Origin: Actinomadura sp. K4S16
Lineage (GTDB): Bacteria; Actinomycetota; Actinomycetes; Streptosporangiales; Streptosporangiaceae
Reading direction: 5' to 3'
NCBI RefSeq assembly: GCF_008327685.1
Contig: NZ_BDDE01000025.1
Coordinates: 1 to 64,000, forward strand
DNA: 64,000 nt
Below are positions 33,862-42,668 of this stretch, piece after piece; positions within the stretch are counted from its first letter, which is position 1, and each line of letters starts with the position of its first letter. A program made the translations under genes and the position numbers. A model generated the notes under the pieces. That model was not told where the DNA came from and did not search any database. It worked only from the letters and a program-made list of their open reading frames with translations.

Positions 33862-34482
33862 TCAGGCCTGCTCGCCCGGGGCCGGTTCGAGGTTCAGGAT
33901 CATGTCCAGGGACGTCTGGGCGTCGGGACCGGTGAAGGTGCCGACTCGGTGGAAGCCGTTCTTCTCGTAGTAGCGGATCGCGCGGGGGTTGTCGGCCAGA
34001 ACGCCGCCCCACAGGATGATCCTGCGCTTGCGGAGTCGTCGCGCGACCTGCCGGACCAGTGGGAAAACCTGCGTCGCCAGCCCCTTGCCCTGATGGTCGT
34101 CAGCCAGGGTGGGGCCGAACCGGCAGTCGGTCGTCTCATCCAGGCGGATCCCGGCCCGGCGGTAGCGCTCGACGTCGCCCGGCGGCAGTGCGAGGCTGAA
34201 CTCCAGCAGCCCGACGATCCTGGCGGACGGCTCTTCCTCCAGCACCAGGCGGAGCTTGTCGTAGCGCGCGATGGCCGCGCACAGCTCCCGGGCGGCCGCC
34301 AGGTCGTAGCCGTCGAACGTGCTGAACCTGCGGGACTCGGGGGACAGCCCGGCGAGGAAGTCGGCCAGCCCTTGGGCATCGCCGGGGGCCAGAGGACGGA
34401 AGACGAGACGCGCACCGTCGCGCGACTCCAGACGATGCGTCAGCGTGCCGGGGTCCTCGGCGATCCGCGCCAGTGTGAGCAC
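33862..34482 (-). CDS. GNAT-family N-acetyltransferase
   Basis: A 206-residue acyl-CoA-dependent transferase. The acetyl-CoA pyrophosphate motif is DDHQGKGLATQVF (Q/RxxGxG/A), followed by ILWGGVLADNPRAIRYYEKNGF. The N-terminal half (LVFRPLAPGDAQGLADFLAG) is typical. The substrate is not determined; the overall look is that of small-molecule or ribosomal-protein acetyltransferases. Start is GTG 34482, with poor ribosome binding site. It is divergent from the arginase-like gene. Confidence 0.85.
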   Translation of the reverse strand: MLTLARIAEDPGTLTHRLESRDGARLVFRPLAPGDAQGLADFLAGLSPESRRFSTFDGYDLAAARELCAAIARYDKLRLVLEEEPSARIVGLLEFSLALPPGDVERYRRAGIRLDETTDCRFGPTLADDHQGKGLATQVFPLVRQVARRLRKRRIILWGGVLADNPRAIRYYEKNGFHRVGTFTGPDAQTSLDMILNLEPAPGEQA

Positions 34483-34629
34483 CGGGTCATGATCCCAGAG
34501 TCCGCCAGGAGGGTTCCTCGGCGAGGCGGGCGGTGATCGGCGACCGAGTAGGCCGACCTCCTGGGCGACGACGGCGTCTGGGACGCGGCTGTGGAGGCCG
34601 AGCTCAGTGAAGATGCTCTGACGTGAGTC

Positions 34630-34660
34630 TTGCCTATTGCGGCAGGGCCACCCGTATTGT
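34630..34660 (+). promoter_or_regulatory. predicted leaderless promoter of the arginase-family gene
   Basis: TTGCCT (34630-34635), a 19-nt spacer and TATTGT (34655-34660) place transcription start close to the GTG at 34668. No ribosome binding site is present, which fits a leaderless message and supports the chosen start. Confidence 0.4.
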
Positions 34661-34667
34661 CGATCAC

Positions 34668-35459
34668 GTGACGACTGTGCTTTGTGTGCCGCAGTGGCAA
34701 GGGTCGGGGCTGGGGGATTCGCCGCGGCTGTCGGCGGGTGCCCGGCGGACCGCCGAGGTGGTCGCGGCCGACTCCCGGGTCACCGTGCCGGTGCTCGACA
34801 CGGGCGGCAAGCCCGACGCCGGAGTCCGCTCACTCGACGTGCTCGTGGAGAACCTTGGCAGGACGCGGAAGGCTCTGGCGGGCATCGACGACGTCGTGCT
34901 CACCGCCGGCGGCGACTGCGGGGTGGACCTGGCGCCGATCGCCGCCGCCCGCGCCAGGTACGGCGACCGGCTCACAATCCTGTGGATCGACGCCCACCCT
35001 GACCTGTACACGCCGCGGACCCTGCGGTCAGGGTCCTTCCACGGGATGGTGCTGCGCACCCTGCTCGGCGACGGCCCGGCGCCCCTCCTGCCGGACGAGC
35101 CCCTGACTCCCGAACAGGTGATCATCGCGGGGGAGCGGGCGGGAGACACGACGGAGCACGAGTACCTCCGGAGCGCCGGGATCCGGCGCCACGGCGTCGA
35201 CGACTTCGAGGCGGCGTTCGAGGATCTCGACGGCCCCCTCTACGTCCACATCGATCTGGACGTCCTCGAACCCACGCAGTTCGGCTCGCTCGGCTACCGC
35301 GAACCGGACGGGGTGGCGCCGGACCGCCTGATCGGCCTCGTCTCCGGCCTGCGCGACGTCGTCGGAGCGGCCATCACGGAGCACATGCCGACCGGCGAGC
35401 CCGGCGATGACGACGACGCCGAGGTGATCCGTCGCCTGGCCGCCGCGCTTCCCCTCTGA
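34668..35459 (+). CDS. arginase/agmatinase-family ureohydrolase
   Basis: A 263-residue binuclear-manganese ureohydrolase fold. Metal ligands are visible in GGDCGVDLA (normally GGDHS; Cys here in place of His), WIDAHPDLYTP and HIDLDVLEP. The replaced His is one of the first metal ligands, so catalysis may be altered or specialised. Substrates of relatives include arginine, guanidinobutyrate and formiminoglutamate. The GTG start is chosen by the leaderless promoter. A longer frame from 34623 exists. Confidence 0.82.
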   Translation: MTTVLCVPQWQGSGLGDSPRLSAGARRTAEVVAADSRVTVPVLDTGGKPDAGVRSLDVLVENLGRTRKALAGIDDVVLTAGGDCGVDLAPIAAARARYGDRLTILWIDAHPDLYTPRTLRSGSFHGMVLRTLLGDGPAPLLPDEPLTPEQVIIAGERAGDTTEHEYLRSAGIRRHGVDDFEAAFEDLDGPLYVHIDLDVLEPTQFGSLGYREPDGVAPDRLIGLVSGLRDVVGAAITEHMPTGEPGDDDDAEVIRRLAAALPL

Positions 35460-35503
35460 GAGAGCGCAGCCTGCGTGATCTGACCGGCCGGGCCTCGCTT
35501 CCC

Positions 35504-36748
35504 CTATGACGCCCGGGACTCGATGGCGCGCAGGACGTGGGCCGCGCCGTCCTCCGCCGCGATCTGTTCGGCGACCGCCTGGGCGCGTTCGCGGTAGGAG
35601 TCGCGCGACACCGCCTCCCTGATCGCGGACGCGAGCCGTCCGGCGTCCAACCTTTGGAACGGGACCGGCTCGGGCCCCGCCCGGAGCACCGCCACGCGCT
35701 TCGCCCAGAAGGGCTGGTCGGCCGACAGCGGCACCCCGACCGACGGGACGCCCGCCCGCAGCCCCGCCGCCGTCGTCCCCGCGCCGCAGGCGTGCACGAC
35801 CGCGGCCATGCGCGGGAACAGCCAGTCGTGCGGCACCTCGCCGACCGCCAGGACGTCCTTCGACCCCTCGTCCGCAGCCAGCCCCGACCAGCCCGCCTGC
35901 ACGACGCCCCGGACCCCCGCCTTCCGCAGCGCCTCCGTCACCATCGCGCCGTACCGCTCCTGGTCGCCGGCCGTCAGGCTGCCGAAGCCGACGAACACGG
36001 GCGGCGGGCCGTCGTCCAGGAACTGCGACAGTGCCTCGGGCGGACGCCAGTCCGGCGAGGGCTCGGGCCACCAGTACCCGGCGACCTCCCGCCCGCGCGG
36101 CCAGTCGGCGGGACGCGGCACGACCGTTGGGCTGAACCCGTACTCGACGGGCCAGCCCTGCTCATCCAGCCGCCGGAAGAACCGCGCGGGCGTGACCGGC
36201 GGCAGATCCAGGCGCTCGCGCAGCCCGTTCACCACCGACCGGAACGGCGCCTGCCCAAGGACGCGCATCGACCGCGCCGCCGCCCGATTGCCCCATCCTC
36301 CGAGCGACCGGGTGGTCATGACAGCGGGTGGGAACTCGCGGGTCGGATCCATCGGCTGCAGATAGATGCCCATGCTCGGGATCCGCAGACCCTCCGCGAC
36401 ATGGATGCCGAGCCAACCCATCGTCGACACGAGCATGAACTCCGCCCCTTCGGCGGCGTCGACGATCGCGTCAGCCATAGCGGCCCAGTGCCGGGCATAG
36501 ATCCGCGTCTGCCGCACCACCATCGCGGGCGACGACGTCAGCGACCTGCGCCCTTCCTCGGTGCTCAGTTCCGCCTTCATATCCATCGGCAGCGCCGCGA
36601 ACCCGAGCCCCCGCACCCGCACGAACTCTTCAAAGGGCCCGTGCGCGGCAATGGTGACCTCGTGCCCCGCCTCCCGCAGCCGAGCCCCAAGCCCAGTGAA
36701 CGGAGCGACATCCCCACTAGTCCCAACCGCGACAACCAAAACCCGCAC
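35504..36748 (-). CDS. MGT-type glycosyltransferase (GT1 family)
   Basis: A 414-residue GT-B glycosyltransferase. The N-terminal acceptor lobe begins VRVLVVAVGTSGDVAPFTGLG (in parts RVLVVAVGTSGDV, PFTGLGARL). The C-terminal donor-binding block is VVHACGAGTTAAGLRAGVPSVGVPLSADQPFW, with His-x-Gly replaced by HACGAG and the final Asp-Gln that binds the sugar. Likely transfers a sugar from UDP- or TDP-sugar to a lipid, sterol or antibiotic-like acceptor. Start GTG 36748 begins with the conserved residues; GTG 36757 is an alternative. Confidence 0.87.
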   Translation of the reverse strand: MRVLVVAVGTSGDVAPFTGLGARLREAGHEVTIAAHGPFEEFVRVRGLGFAALPMDMKAELSTEEGRRSLTSSPAMVVRQTRIYARHWAAMADAIVDAAEGAEFMLVSTMGWLGIHVAEGLRIPSMGIYLQPMDPTREFPPAVMTTRSLGGWGNRAAARSMRVLGQAPFRSVVNGLRERLDLPPVTPARFFRRLDEQGWPVEYGFSPTVVPRPADWPRGREVAGYWWPEPSPDWRPPEALSQFLDDGPPPVFVGFGSLTAGDQERYGAMVTEALRKAGVRGVVQAGWSGLAADEGSKDVLAVGEVPHDWLFPRMAAVVHACGAGTTAAGLRAGVPSVGVPLSADQPFWAKRVAVLRAGPEPVPFQRLDAGRLASAIREAVSRDSYRERAQAVAEQIAAEDGAAHVLRAIESRAS

Positions 36749-37096
36749 CGCACCCACCCGCCTGCGCCCGCACCGTCGTATGGCGCGGATCGTCTCATCA
36801 CGCCCCTGAAGCCGTATCCCTCCCACGGGGGAAGTTCAGCCCCCGACCGCTCGCTCCGCCCATCACCGCGCCACCTAACGGCCATGCCGAACATGAGCAC
36901 TCAAGGCCAACAGGGCGGCCGCGCCTCGCGCGCGACGCCGCTGGCTCGCGGGGGCCGACTTCCCCCTCGCACAGTTCCGAAAGCACTCCGTCCTAACGGC
37001 GCTCCGGAGTTGCTTCCTTATGGTGCATGCCTTGAGAAGCATCATCGGCCTTGAGACAGAAAGACGTGTCTCAAGGCCGATCTTGTCCGGATGAGC
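36749..37096. other. 348-bp intergenic region with terminator
   Basis: Between the glycosyltransferase (leftward) and the DUF397 gene, also leftward. It contains the 14-bp hairpin at 37044-37081 listed separately. No gene or other repeat was found. Confidence 0.5.
37044..37081 (-). terminator. 14-bp hairpin after the XRE/DUF397 operon
   Basis: ATCGGCCTTGAGAC (37044-37057) and GTCTCAAGGCCGAT (37068-37081) form a perfect 14-bp stem with a 10-nt loop. It lies 16 nt after the DUF397 stop. There is no T tract, which is common for actinobacterial terminators. Confidence 0.7.
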
Positions 37097-37291
37097 TCAA
37101 TGGTCGTCTGCACGGATCTCGCGGATGAAGTGCTGCCATGCGTCTCTGCTGAACTCCAGGGTCGGGCCGTCACCGTGACCTTTGGTGTCGCGGACTCCGA
37201 TCGTGCCGTCGGCAGCCCGGCCGACCTCGACGCAGTGGCCGTTGGGTTCGCTGTAGCCAGACTTGCGCCAGCCGTGGAAGTGCTTGCTCAT
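37097..37291 (-). CDS. DUF397 domain protein
   Basis: A 64-residue DUF397 protein with the usual GWRKSGYSEPNGHCVEV start region (in parts WRKSGYSEPN, HCVEVG), VGVRDTKG and LEFSRDAWQHFI. It overlaps the upstream XRE gene by 4 nt, so it is translated with it. Its sequence is diverged from the two similar DUF397 copies at 539 and 28111. Confidence 0.92.
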   Translation of the reverse strand: MSKHFHGWRKSGYSEPNGHCVEVGRAADGTIGVRDTKGHGDGPTLEFSRDAWQHFIREIRADDH

Positions 37292-38169
37292 GTACCCGAT
37301 CCTGTCTGGTCGGCGAGCCTGTTGGCCACCCGATCAAGGAAGGAGATGCTGTCTTCCGTGGACAGGGCGGCCTCTCTCAGGAGGTCATATCTTTCTGTGT
37401 ACCTCGTGACCTCGCTCCGCTGTGTAACAACGAGGTCCGTGGTCACCGTGTCGACGATCGCCATCGGGTGGTCGCCGGGATCGGCGAACGTGTAGAGGTA
37501 GAAGGACGACTTCGGAAGGAAGCCCCCAGGGATGCGGGCGTTGTGCAGCAGGACGCGAATCGTGATCCGCTCGGCCTCCAAGGCCAGCTCGATCATGTGA
37601 CGGAGTTGGGCGGCCATCGCCTCTGGTGGCACCGCGAGTCTGTGAATGACGCACTCGTCCAGGACCGTTTCGTAGAACGGTCCGTCCGGCCGGAGCAACT
37701 CGCGTTGCCGATGCTCGCGCGCTTCGGTCATCCGGTCGGGCTGGTATTCGAGCGTCCCCTGGCTTTCATCGAGCCTGATGAGAGCCTCGATGAACGGAGG
37801 GCACTGTAGAGCGCCGGGCATCGCGGTCTGGTCGTAGCTGCGGACGGTGCTGGCGTTGTATTCGAGGTCGGCCGCGAGCTTCTGTCGAGGGCCCATGGAC
37901 ATGCCGTACCGGTCCCACCACCCCTTCTGGGCGGCCTCGCGGGCGAGCTGGAGGAGTCGGTCGTATTGGCTGCCGGTGATCTCAAGGGCGTCGAGCATGT
38001 TCATGATCTCGGCCAGATCGGGGCGGATCTGGGCGTTCTCCAGGCGGGTGATCTTCGTCCGGGAGTGAAAGACGAGGCGGGCGAGGTCGTCGGTCGTAAG
38101 GCCGCGGCTCTCCCGGAGTTTGCGGATCTCACCCGCCAGCCGGCGGCGGCGGACGTAGGGGCTCGGCAT
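37288..38169 (-). CDS. XRE-family regulator with DUF5753
   Basis: A 293-residue Scr1-type regulator. The HTH lies at about 10-65 (IRKLRESRGLTTDDLARLVFHSRTKITRLEN in parts: LRESRGLTTDDLARL, SRTKITRLENAQI), and DUF5753 lies at about 100-280 with ASTVRSYDQTAMPGALQCPP and FYETVLDECVIHRLAVP. A small G+C-rich leader lies before ATG 38169, and a GCACGTGC motif occurs 130 bp upstream. It is likely autoregulated, as is usual for such regulators. It lies between the ordinary chromosome and the lower-G+C island. Confidence 0.92.
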   Translation of the reverse strand: MPSPYVRRRRLAGEIRKLRESRGLTTDDLARLVFHSRTKITRLENAQIRPDLAEIMNMLDALEITGSQYDRLLQLAREAAQKGWWDRYGMSMGPRQKLAADLEYNASTVRSYDQTAMPGALQCPPFIEALIRLDESQGTLEYQPDRMTEAREHRQRELLRPDGPFYETVLDECVIHRLAVPPEAMAAQLRHMIELALEAERITIRVLLHNARIPGGFLPKSSFYLYTFADPGDHPMAIVDTVTTDLVVTQRSEVTRYTERYDLLREAALSTEDSISFLDRVANRLADQTGSGT

Positions 38170-38564
38170 GGCCGTCCTCCCGATATCGCGTAGGACACGG
38201 TCCGTACTGATCGCTAACTCACTGCAATCGAACGATGTCCGGCAATATTAAAGTCACGCCCCGACAAAATCCGGCCACGCCGACGCGAGGCCAAAATCCG
38301 CACGTGCAGAAGTTGGACGGTACGACCGCCGCCAATCCGGTTAAGGCGGATAAGTCCCCATGTGAGCCGCCCATACCCAAGTTTGCGGGAATTGCGGGAG
38401 TAACCCAGGAGTCGAGCCACCTCCCATGTCCCTTCCGACGGCCGTCCAGTTGAGACGCGCGGTGAGACCAGCACGGCATCGGCTGATCCCGTACCACAAC
38501 GATTAACCCCGCCATGAATGGGACGAGGGCATACGATTGGCTATCTAGTCAGACTTCTCAGGAT
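38170..38564. other. 395-bp intergenic region carrying a GCACGTGC site
   Basis: Lower in G+C than its left flank. It holds GCACGTGC at 38300-38307 upstream of the XRE gene. No coding frame is supported. Confidence 0.5.
38300..38307 (-). promoter_or_regulatory. GCACGTGC motif upstream of XRE gene
   Basis: An 8-bp palindrome preceded on the minus strand by CCAACTTCT. A similar arrangement, GAACTTT before GCACGTGC, occurs at 41559-41581, and GAATCCT before GCACGTGC at 46610-46632. Confidence 0.4.
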
Positions 38565-39068
38565 TTAAGAGGAGGCGGAAGTGGAGGCTTCGGCCCGCCG
38601 CGCCGCAAGCCACTGCTCGGTATAGGCGGTGACTTCCTCGATGAACTGCTCCAGCCCTGCGCGGTCGAGGTCCATTTCGGCGATCAGGTAGAGCAGGATG
38701 AAGACCTCGGCGTAGAGCACAGCTCTCAAATCGTCTGCCCCGCCAATGTGAAGTGTTGGTGCGCCGACGGCAGCGCGAACCATGTCCTCGGCTAAGGGAA
38801 CGTTGATCAACCCTGCGTCCTCTTGGGCCTTGACTCGTACTTCGGCCACGAGTTGGACTATCTCGTCGACCGTGTAAGCTGGCGAAAATTTCCGACGTAC
38901 CGCAACACAGAACGCCCCGTAGAGCAGCGACATGTGGCCGGCCGCCGTCTTGTTGTTCGCCTGGATCTTGTCCTTCAGGGGGACCCACGCCTCCGGTCCT
39001 TCCAGTAGGAAGGACCGCAGCGCCAGTATGTTCTCCTCCGTGATCTGTATCTCTAGGAAATTTGTCAA
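38565..39068 (-). CDS. hypothetical protein, paralogue of the gene at 39074
   Basis: A 167-residue helical protein without signal peptide or recognised family. It shares a core with its upstream neighbour: a hydrophobic helix (YGAFCVAVRRKF vs AAAFFLATNRRF), VDEIVQLVAEVR vs VKSQIIEFVASLR, and AVLYAEVFILLYLIAEMDLD vs AVYTTELFLLAGLIADADLN. The two are tandem duplicates. It is the last cistron of an operon of three, 5 nt after the previous stop. The low G+C (about 55%) suggests acquisition by transfer. Confidence 0.75.
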   Translation of the reverse strand: MTNFLEIQITEENILALRSFLLEGPEAWVPLKDKIQANNKTAAGHMSLLYGAFCVAVRRKFSPAYTVDEIVQLVAEVRVKAQEDAGLINVPLAEDMVRAAVGAPTLHIGGADDLRAVLYAEVFILLYLIAEMDLDRAGLEQFIEEVTAYTEQWLAARRAEASTSASS

Positions 39069-39073
39069 CTGCG

Positions 39074-39514
39074 TTATTCCTCGTCGGCCATTGCTCTGGC
39101 TTTCGTTATGAATGAGGCCAGCTCCGCATCGTTCAGATCTGCATCAGCAATCAAGCCTGCAAGCAGGAACAACTCGGTTGTGTAGACTGCCCTGTCGTCG
39201 ATGTCGGCGATAGACCCTTCGCCAAGAACAGCCAGCAGCAGTCGCTCTGCGATGTGTGCGTCAATTTTCTCTGTGGCCTCTGGTGTCCTTCCCCGAAGAG
39301 AAGCCACAAACTCAATTATCTGAGACTTGACAGTCTTCGGGTCACACTTACCGAAGCGGCGATTTGTCGCGAGAAAGAAGGCTGCGGCAACCAGTACCGG
39401 ATAATCTGCCTGAACACTCTCCTTGTCCAGCTCTCGCAATAGCCTCAAGTGATCATCTGTTCGGCCTGCAAGTTGTGCCTGCAAGGTGGCGGCCATGTTA
39501 TCAGTTATTGGCAC
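39074..39514 (-). CDS. hypothetical protein, paralogue of the gene at 38565
   Basis: A 146-residue helical protein, related to its downstream neighbour as described there. The ATG lies inside the upstream gene (14-nt overlap with the 644-residue protein), so translation is coupled. There is no membrane helix long enough to be certain, though LFLLAGLIADADL is hydrophobic. Codon use and G+C are unlike the surrounding chromosome. Function unknown; may form a complex with the disordered protein. Confidence 0.75.
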   Translation of the reverse strand: MPITDNMAATLQAQLAGRTDDHLRLLRELDKESVQADYPVLVAAAFFLATNRRFGKCDPKTVKSQIIEFVASLRGRTPEATEKIDAHIAERLLLAVLGEGSIADIDDRAVYTTELFLLAGLIADADLNDAELASFITKARAMADEE

Positions 39515-41435
39515 GCTCTGCTCCTGTCATTTGGACTCGGATCTTACGTATTCCGACGCGACCAAGGCGTGCGACCTCGTAGACTACTATCCCCGTCCCG
39601 AGTATTCCTATAGCCGCATTGGCGCCCTGGATGCTTTCGTGATGTGGCTTAACTTCGATGGCGGGCTTGCTCACTGCAGTGCCGGTCGGTCGATCCCATT
39701 TGAGTAGTTTGCCTATGTCTTTGGCGAGTTTCTCTGTAGTGTCGGCGACGTCATCCGATGTTCGGATGAAATCGCGTCCCTTCTGCTTCCAGCGAGCAAG
39801 GGCCTCCGTATCTTCGTCATTTGCTTCTCGATTTTCTGGATCGTCCTCGGGGTCGCGGAGTTCGCCGCGGCCCGGTTCGCCGCCTCTGGCACCCACGGGG
39901 TCGAGGTCTTCCCTGGTCGGGAGTCCTGCCGGTTCTGTGGTCTCCGGTTCGTTTCGTGCCAGTTCCCTGCCGGACTCGGACTCATCGGTCTGCTGTCGTC
40001 CGTATCGGGGTTCGACGTGTACTTGGCCTTGGCTGTCGGTGTATATCTCGGAAATGATGGGGTTGGGGCGGGCCTCGGGTTTTTGCTCATTGGCTTCTTT
40101 CGGGGCCGACTCGTTGCCGTCCCCCTCGGCATTCCTATCACGGCCGTCGCCTTGGCCGCCTTGGGCTTCCGGAGGTTGGGTGTTCTCGTCAGTTCTTTCG
40201 GATGGGGGTGCCGAGTGGTCGTCGGGTTTCTGGTCGCTTGTCTTGCCGTCGCCGGGTGGCTCGGTGACCCCGTCCTCGGCCTTCGGTTCGCCCGAGGTCC
40301 CTTCTTTTGGCCCGAGAGGCTCCTCACCGTCCCCCTCTCCTACTTGCTCAGCATGAGGTTCGGGGCGTTGGTCGGTCTCTCGGCCTGGTTGTGGTCTGTT
40401 CTGCTGGTCCGGAGGTTGGCCTTCGGTGGGTGGCGTGCGGTCTGCAGGTGGTTCGGGGGGCTGGCCGCTGCCGTCTCCGGACTTCTGGGAGTCCTGCGGG
40501 GGGAGGGGGGCCTGCTCTGGGCCCTGAACGCGTCCGGTCTCTGATGCACGGGGGTCCCCGTCGTTCTCGGGGGCGGAGGGTGGGGATAGATCGTTGGGTG
40601 GGTCGCCGCCACCGTTCTCGCCGATTGATGCCTCGGGGGCTGGGGGCTGTGCTTCTGGGCCGGGCTCGTTTCCTTCCGCGTTCTCGTTTTGCCGTGGCGC
40701 GGCATTGTCGCCGGGTTCGCTGTCAACTGGTTGGGCGGTGCCGTTGGGCGGCTGGGCGTCTTGGAACTTGGCTCGTAGTTCTTCTGCGTGTTGCTGTTGT
40801 GCTTCGCGCGTGCGGGCGATGTGTTCCAGGCGGGAGGGCGGCTGCGGGGGTGTTTGGGGCTCGTCGGTCTGGTCGCCGGCAGAACTGGCGTTGTCCTGGG
40901 GGCGGTCCTTGTTGTCGAGGTCGCCCTGGTTCGCCGTCTCACCGGTCTCGGATCGGTCGGTCTTGGCCTCGCGGTCGTTGCCGCGCTCGCCCTCGTCTTG
41001 GCGGGGGTCCTCGGGCTTGGCTTGGCCGGACTTCTCCGCTTTGGGGCTGCCGTTGCCGGTCTGTGCCGGGTCGGCTTTGTCGTCGTCAGGCTTTTCGGTC
41101 GGCTGGGAGCCAGTGCCGATCTTGTCGGTCTCGGGGTCTTTCTTTGCCTCCGGCTTGGCTTCGGTCGGAGGGGTGCCGGGGGGCTGCGCCTGGTCGCGGG
41201 GTGGGCCGCTGGTAAAGCCGTTGGTCTGCGGATCGCGGTCGGCGGGTTGCCCGTTGCCGGCTTCGGGTCGCTCGGGGAACTTCCAGCCTGCTGCTCTGAG
41301 GCTGTCCATGCGGGGCGTCTTGCCGTCTGCTCCGGGATGGTCGTGCGGTGACGTGCTCCCGGTGTCGGGTGGGGTGGGCTTGTCGGTGGTCTCAGGGCCC
41401 TTGCCCGGCCCACCGGGGGGATTGTCCACGCCCAC
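39501..41435 (-). CDS. 644-residue disordered, low-complexity protein with C-terminal membrane segment
   Basis: Residues about 1-540 are dominated by Pro, Glu, Asp, Gln, Gly, Lys and Asn with no hydrophobic core (for example DGEEPLGPKEGTSGEPKAED), a textbook intrinsically disordered region. The ordered end has a helix (DTEALARWKQKGRDFIRTSDD), EKLAKDIGKLLKW and one hydrophobic helix (AAIGILGTGIVVYEVARLG) near residue 610. It could be a tethered scaffold. GTG 41435 follows an AAAGGG; there is no signal peptide. Coding is supported by overlap with the next gene. G+C is near 60%, lower than neighbours. I do not recognise a family. Confidence 0.75.
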   Translation of the reverse strand: MGVDNPPGGPGKGPETTDKPTPPDTGSTSPHDHPGADGKTPRMDSLRAAGWKFPERPEAGNGQPADRDPQTNGFTSGPPRDQAQPPGTPPTEAKPEAKKDPETDKIGTGSQPTEKPDDDKADPAQTGNGSPKAEKSGQAKPEDPRQDEGERGNDREAKTDRSETGETANQGDLDNKDRPQDNASSAGDQTDEPQTPPQPPSRLEHIARTREAQQQHAEELRAKFQDAQPPNGTAQPVDSEPGDNAAPRQNENAEGNEPGPEAQPPAPEASIGENGGGDPPNDLSPPSAPENDGDPRASETGRVQGPEQAPLPPQDSQKSGDGSGQPPEPPADRTPPTEGQPPDQQNRPQPGRETDQRPEPHAEQVGEGDGEEPLGPKEGTSGEPKAEDGVTEPPGDGKTSDQKPDDHSAPPSERTDENTQPPEAQGGQGDGRDRNAEGDGNESAPKEANEQKPEARPNPIISEIYTDSQGQVHVEPRYGRQQTDESESGRELARNEPETTEPAGLPTREDLDPVGARGGEPGRGELRDPEDDPENREANDEDTEALARWKQKGRDFIRTSDDVADTTEKLAKDIGKLLKWDRPTGTAVSKPAIEVKPHHESIQGANAAIGILGTGIVVYEVARLGRVGIRKIRVQMTGAERANN

Positions 41436-41809
41436 GCTCGCAGCCCTTTCACTGGGGGGAGGCGGACCGGTTCCAGGGCATTGGTCGGGCAGCCCGCCAG
41501 GCGGAGCCCTTGACGCGCGGGGCTGACATCAGGGCAAAGCCGTGCCCTATGTAATCGCGCACGTGCGAACTTTGCACGTGCCGATATTCCGAACGCTTCT
41601 CTCCCGTGCGCGTATCGCTGGGGTCGTATGCCGTTTTCCCGTCGATTCGTCAACTCGTCTGAAGCGGCTGGAACGTTGCGGCATCACACGACGGATCATT
41701 CAAGTGTTTTGATGATGTCGTTTTCAGGGTGAGATGGGCGGTCTGGGGCACGCAGGGAACAGTGCAAGAGCCCGCCGTGTCCGAGAGCGTGAACCGGTGG
41801 ACGGGTGCC
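41436..41809. other. 374-bp region with paired GCACGTGC sites
   Basis: Upstream of the disordered-protein operon and A+T-richer than the average. It contains the paired motif at 41559-41581, and no coding frame with support. Confidence 0.5.
41559..41581 (-). promoter_or_regulatory. two GCACGTGC sites spaced 15 bp
   Basis: GCACGTGC at 41559-41566 and again at 41574-41581, separated by GAACTTT. The site lies 124 bp upstream of the start at 41435. The same spacing is seen at 46610-46632, so it may bind a dimeric regulator on two successive turns. Confidence 0.5.
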
Positions 41810-42283
41810 TCACAGAGGGCCGAGCAGGGTGCGAGGGTCGACGTCGAGTTCCAGTGCCGCCAGGGTGTCCAGCAGTTGTCGTTCCTCGTACCGGAAGTGG
41901 GACTCCATGATGGCCGCGAGCCCGTCCAGGTGGGAGGCCAGGACGTCGGGGGGTCCGCCTGTCGACAGCGCATGGTCGAACTGCGTCAGCAGGGAGGCGA
42001 TCAACTCGTGGTCCTGCTGGAGCTTGGTGATCACGGGACGCAGCTCGGGATGGCGCGCCGCCAGTTCGGGGAACAGTGCGGCGTCCTCGCTGAGGTGATG
42101 GCCCTCCAGCGCGGCACAGAACCCTTTGCAGTACAGCAATAGATCGCTGCCCGCCGATGCGGCCTCGGCGCTGTCGCCGGCATCGAGTGCCCGGCGTGCG
42201 AGGTGCAGCGCTTGGCGCAGCCGCTGGTGTGCGGCCGCCAGTTCACGATTCCAGGCGATCAGCCTGTTCTGGCCCTCACTCAC
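41810..42283 (-). CDS. hemerythrin-domain protein
   Basis: A 157-residue four-helix bundle of the hemerythrin HHE type. Iron ligands are in an N-terminal His (AAHQRLRQALHLARRAL), HHLSEDAALFPEL, QDHELIASLL and ESHFRYEERQLL. It likely binds a di-iron centre for O2, NO or redox sensing. The start is ATG 42283. No partner gene lies beside it. Confidence 0.85.
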   Translation of the reverse strand: MSEGQNRLIAWNRELAAAHQRLRQALHLARRALDAGDSAEAASAGSDLLLYCKGFCAALEGHHLSEDAALFPELAARHPELRPVITKLQQDHELIASLLTQFDHALSTGGPPDVLASHLDGLAAIMESHFRYEERQLLDTLAALELDVDPRTLLGPL

Positions 42284-42668
42284 CGGTGCGGGCGCGGGGA
42301 AGGGTCATGGTGACCACCTTCCAGATCCGGCGCCTCCATGCCTGACGCGGTCCGTCACCGGCACGCGACGCTGCCCCTCACCATATCGATCACATGTCAT
42401 CACGGCGACGACGCTTGGCGTACGGGAAATGCCGCCGCCCTGTTGCGCTGCTTGCGTGATGCCTTGGCCCTGGGGCCTCGGGGTGAGAACCTCGCACATG
42501 CGGAGAGCGGACGTGAGACGCGTGCTTGTGCTGAATCCCCTGCGGGGGGAGGGTGAGCGCTGATTCTCCGTACTCGGATAGCGACTCAATGTGACGATGT
42601 GCCTGCGGACAAAGGAGAGATCCGCCAGATCCGCGACGCTGAAGTCCATCACGAGCCGAGGTGTTCCG
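42284..42668. other. 385-bp noncoding stretch
   Basis: Lies between divergent hemerythrin and HATPase genes. Several frames are open, none protein-like. No repeat or RNA gene seen. Confidence 0.45.

Noticed and set aside
39658..41653. Several hydrophobic-looking plus-strand frames opposite the disordered protein
   Set aside because: They are complements of Pro/Glu/Asp/Gln codons, which read as apparent Ser/Leu/Val/Arg-rich or membrane-like sequence; no starts or motifs.
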